This document shows, piece after piece, positions 62,623 to 64,000 of a DNA stretch of 64,000 bases. The position numbers were made by a program, and so were the translations under genes. Source of the DNA: JAIVJM01 sp963816985. Its GTDB lineage: Bacteria; Acidobacteriota; Blastocatellia; Pyrinomonadales; Pyrinomonadaceae. The stretch is from assembly GCA_963816985.1 (NCBI GenBank), contig CAWFMF010000004.1, forward strand, positions 62,001 through 126,000. Reading direction: 5' to 3'. Position 1 is the first letter of the stretch. Each line of letters starts with the position of its first letter. The notes below the pieces were generated by a model. The model made no database searches and had not been told where the DNA came from. It saw nothing but the letters and a program-made list of their open reading frames with translations.

Positions 62623-63090
62623 ATGACGAACGAGGAGATCGCGCGGAGGTTCGAGCGGCTGGCGTTGCTGATGGAGATTCGCGGCGACGACCGCTACCGC
62701 GTGCGCTCGTACCGGAACGCCGCCGAGACCATCGAGACGTGGCCGACGCCGCTCCGGCGCATCGCCGACGAGGAGGGCATCAAGGGCTTGCAGACGCTCC
62801 CCGGCGTCGGCAAGGCCATCAGCGGCAAGATCGTCGAACTGCTTGAGCGCGGGACGTTCGAGGCTTGGGAGAAGTTGACGGAGGAGACGCCCGCGACCGT
62901 CCTCGACCTCCTCAAAGTCGAAGGCGTCGGCTTGAAGACCGCCGCCGCGCTCCACCAGCAGTTCAAGATTTCCTCGCTCCGAGACCTGCGGCAGTTCGTC
63001 GAAGGCGGCGGCCTCGAACTCCTCGACGGCGTCGGCGAGAAGACCGCCGAGCGCATCGGCGCGAGCGTCAAAAGACTCACACGCGATTGA
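62623..63090 (+). CDS. Stand-alone Pol X-type helix-hairpin-helix DNA-binding protein
   Basis: 155 residues. Equivalent to the N-terminal part of bacterial PolX (8-kDa lyase-like domain plus HhH): TNEEIARRFERLALLMEIRGDDRYRVRSYRNAAETIETW in pieces, then HhH motifs LPGVGKAISGKIVELLERG, VEGVGLKTAAALHQQF and LDGVGEKTAERIGASV. The polymerase palm and PHP domain of full-length PolX (about 570 residues) are absent, and the frame ends cleanly at 63090. It may bind gapped DNA alone or with a separate polymerase. A truncated polX remnant is less likely, as nothing follows downstream. Confidence 0.87.
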   Translation: MTNEEIARRFERLALLMEIRGDDRYRVRSYRNAAETIETWPTPLRRIADEEGIKGLQTLPGVGKAISGKIVELLERGTFEAWEKLTEETPATVLDLLKVEGVGLKTAAALHQQFKISSLRDLRQFVEGGGLELLDGVGEKTAERIGASVKRLTRD

Positions 63091-63095
63091 GAAAA

Positions 63096-63169
63096 ACAGT
63101 ACCGCGAGCGGTAGCGAGCGGGTTGAGCATCATCCGCGTCAACCCGCTCGCTACCGCTCGCGGTACTGT
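63096..63169. repeat. GC-rich perfect palindrome, ACAGTACCGCGAGCGGT family (copy 2)
   Basis: Perfect 31-nt inverted repeat (63096-63126 with 63139-63169), 12-nt loop. It begins 5 bp after the HhH gene stop and ends 22 bp before the next (convergent) gene. Its partner is 23419-23498, 40 kb away. Confidence 0.95.
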
Positions 63170-63191
63170 CTCCCTTGCCCTTTGCCTTCCT

Positions 63192-63890
63192 TTAGAGCGC
63201 GGGCCTGTTCATCCGGCGCATCTTGTCGCGGTGGCGTTTGCGCTTCTTGTGCTTGGCGCTTCCCCAGATGGTGCGCGCGCCGCCGCCGGCCTCGCGGATG
63301 TCGGCGTAGCAGCCGGGCAAGACATGGAAGGGCTCTTCGGTCAGACCGAGGTGATCGAACTTGCGCGAGCGTGGCGGCCAGTTGTGCTCGTACCATTCGG
63401 GGTAGACGAAGTCGCAGACGACAACGCCGTCTATCTTGTAGTGCTCACACTGGACGGCGTCGCAGACCTCGTAGAAGTAGCCGCGCTCGCGCCGCCCGCG
63501 CCCCGCCGGGCGGTAGGCGTAGAGGTTGACCGCCGGGTCAACGAGCATCTCCAGAATCTCGTGGCTCAGCGTGTCGCTGATCGTCCCGTCCTCGCGCATG
63601 TCGTCTTTGGCGAAGATGGTGGCGATGGGGCTGCCGTCCGAGTGGAAGTGGTAGCCCATGTATCCGGCGTCGTCTTCGGAGGACGCCTCGTCCACGACGA
63701 TGATCTGGTAGGCGTGGCGCGGGATGCGCTTCTCGGCGAAGACTATCTGCGCGCCGATGCCCCAGGCGGGTTGGAAGTGCTCAGTGACCTGCCTTTGGAG
63801 CGAGGAGATCATCGCGACCACGTCGAGGTCGCCGAGAATCGTCGAGTCGTTCTTGATGGCAATGAGAGGGTTTGCGCGTGAGTGCCGCAT
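63192..63890 (-). CDS. Unrecognised protein with zincin-like motif
   Basis: 232 residues, no signal peptide. Core motif DTLSHEILEMLVDPAVN: a His-Glu pair in a predicted helix, like metallopeptidase HExxH but with Glu where the second His should be (HEILE). YHFHSDGSPIATIFAKDD and a Cys pair in YEVCDAVQCEH follow, with many aromatic residues (FVYPEWYEHNWPP). The C-terminus is strongly basic (SAKHKKRKRHRDKMRRMNRP). I recall similar unnamed proteins (SHExxEMxxDP), but no function is known to me. Metal binding is inferred. It is convergent with the HhH gene. The ATG at 63890 leaves 110 bp to the window end, in which no feature is seen. Confidence 0.68.
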   Translation of the reverse strand: MRHSRANPLIAIKNDSTILGDLDVVAMISSLQRQVTEHFQPAWGIGAQIVFAEKRIPRHAYQIIVVDEASSEDDAGYMGYHFHSDGSPIATIFAKDDMREDGTISDTLSHEILEMLVDPAVNLYAYRPAGRGRRERGYFYEVCDAVQCEHYKIDGVVVCDFVYPEWYEHNWPPRSRKFDHLGLTEEPFHVLPGCYADIREAGGGARTIWGSAKHKKRKRHRDKMRRMNRPAL

Positions 63891-64000
63891 GGGGGTTCTC
63901 TCCGTTCGATTTTTTTTAAAGTCGCCGGTGAGGTTTCGGGGTTCAGATAAAGCGGTCGCCGCTTCGACGCCGCGTCACTTCCCTTCGCTCGTCCGCTTGA

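Overview
The window is about 64 kb of high-GC DNA with compact, mostly operonic genes. The gene content suggests an Acidobacteriota chromosome, perhaps class Blastocatellia: a long dcw cluster, MglA/MglB, secreted carboxypeptidase-regulatory-like proteins, a small bacterial-microcompartment operon and a YvcK-GlmU-GlmS block. This placement is inference from gene content; no rRNA or tRNA gene was seen to confirm it.

1-19.8 kb (minus strand) is a division and cell-wall cluster, read right to left: mraZ, rsmH, ftsL, ftsI, murF, mraY, murD, ftsW, murG, murC, murB, ftsQ, ftsA, ftsZ, then hfq and pdxA. A good sigma70-type promoter followed by three MraZ boxes exactly 10 bp apart precedes mraZ. murE, normally between ftsI and murF, is absent; a 511-bp non-coding gap holds its place. 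ddl is also absent between murB and ftsQ.

19.9-23.4 kb (plus) carries a ZIP metal transporter, a TPM-domain protein, a degenerate nucleotidyltransferase-fold protein and a LemA lipoprotein. 23.5-27.4 kb (minus) is a short microcompartment operon: rex, a TonB_C protein, a class II aldolase with a probable C-terminal encapsulation peptide, one hexameric shell protein (BMC-H), three pentameric shell proteins (BMC-P) and a Cys-rich protein with no recognised family. No aldehyde or alcohol dehydrogenase, PduL or kinase lies alongside. 27.5-37.7 kb (plus) holds a PhyH-type dioxygenase, secreted proteins (one extremely Gln/Arg-rich), ruvA, ruvB, a large secreted protein, a YihY-type membrane protein, queA and a GNAT acetyltransferase. 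mglB-mglA follow on the minus strand.

39.3-49 kb (plus) holds a histone-H1-like/TPR fusion, yvcK, glmU, an AT-richer toxin-antitoxin insert, glmS, a coiled-coil protein and a broken MmeI-like restriction-modification gene. 49-64 kb holds a secreted S9 peptidase (minus), two carboxypeptidase-regulatory-like proteins, an isochorismatase-like hydrolase, a UvrD/PcrA helicase, a secreted WD40-caspase, a stand-alone Pol X-type HhH protein and an unrecognised minus-strand protein.

The most striking non-gene feature is a set of more than twenty intergenic mirror hairpins. Their arms are 16-36 nt, often perfect, and are built from about ten different short-word vocabularies. They sit exactly between stop and start codons and often supply the stop codon or the last residues of the upstream gene. 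Two larger multi-arm palindromes (55.2-55.5 and 62.3-62.5 kb) form a separate family. Seven apparent single-base frameshifts (pdxA, murD, ruvB, a coiled-coil gene, and three in the MmeI-like gene) hit essential genes too, so sequence or assembly errors are the most likely cause.
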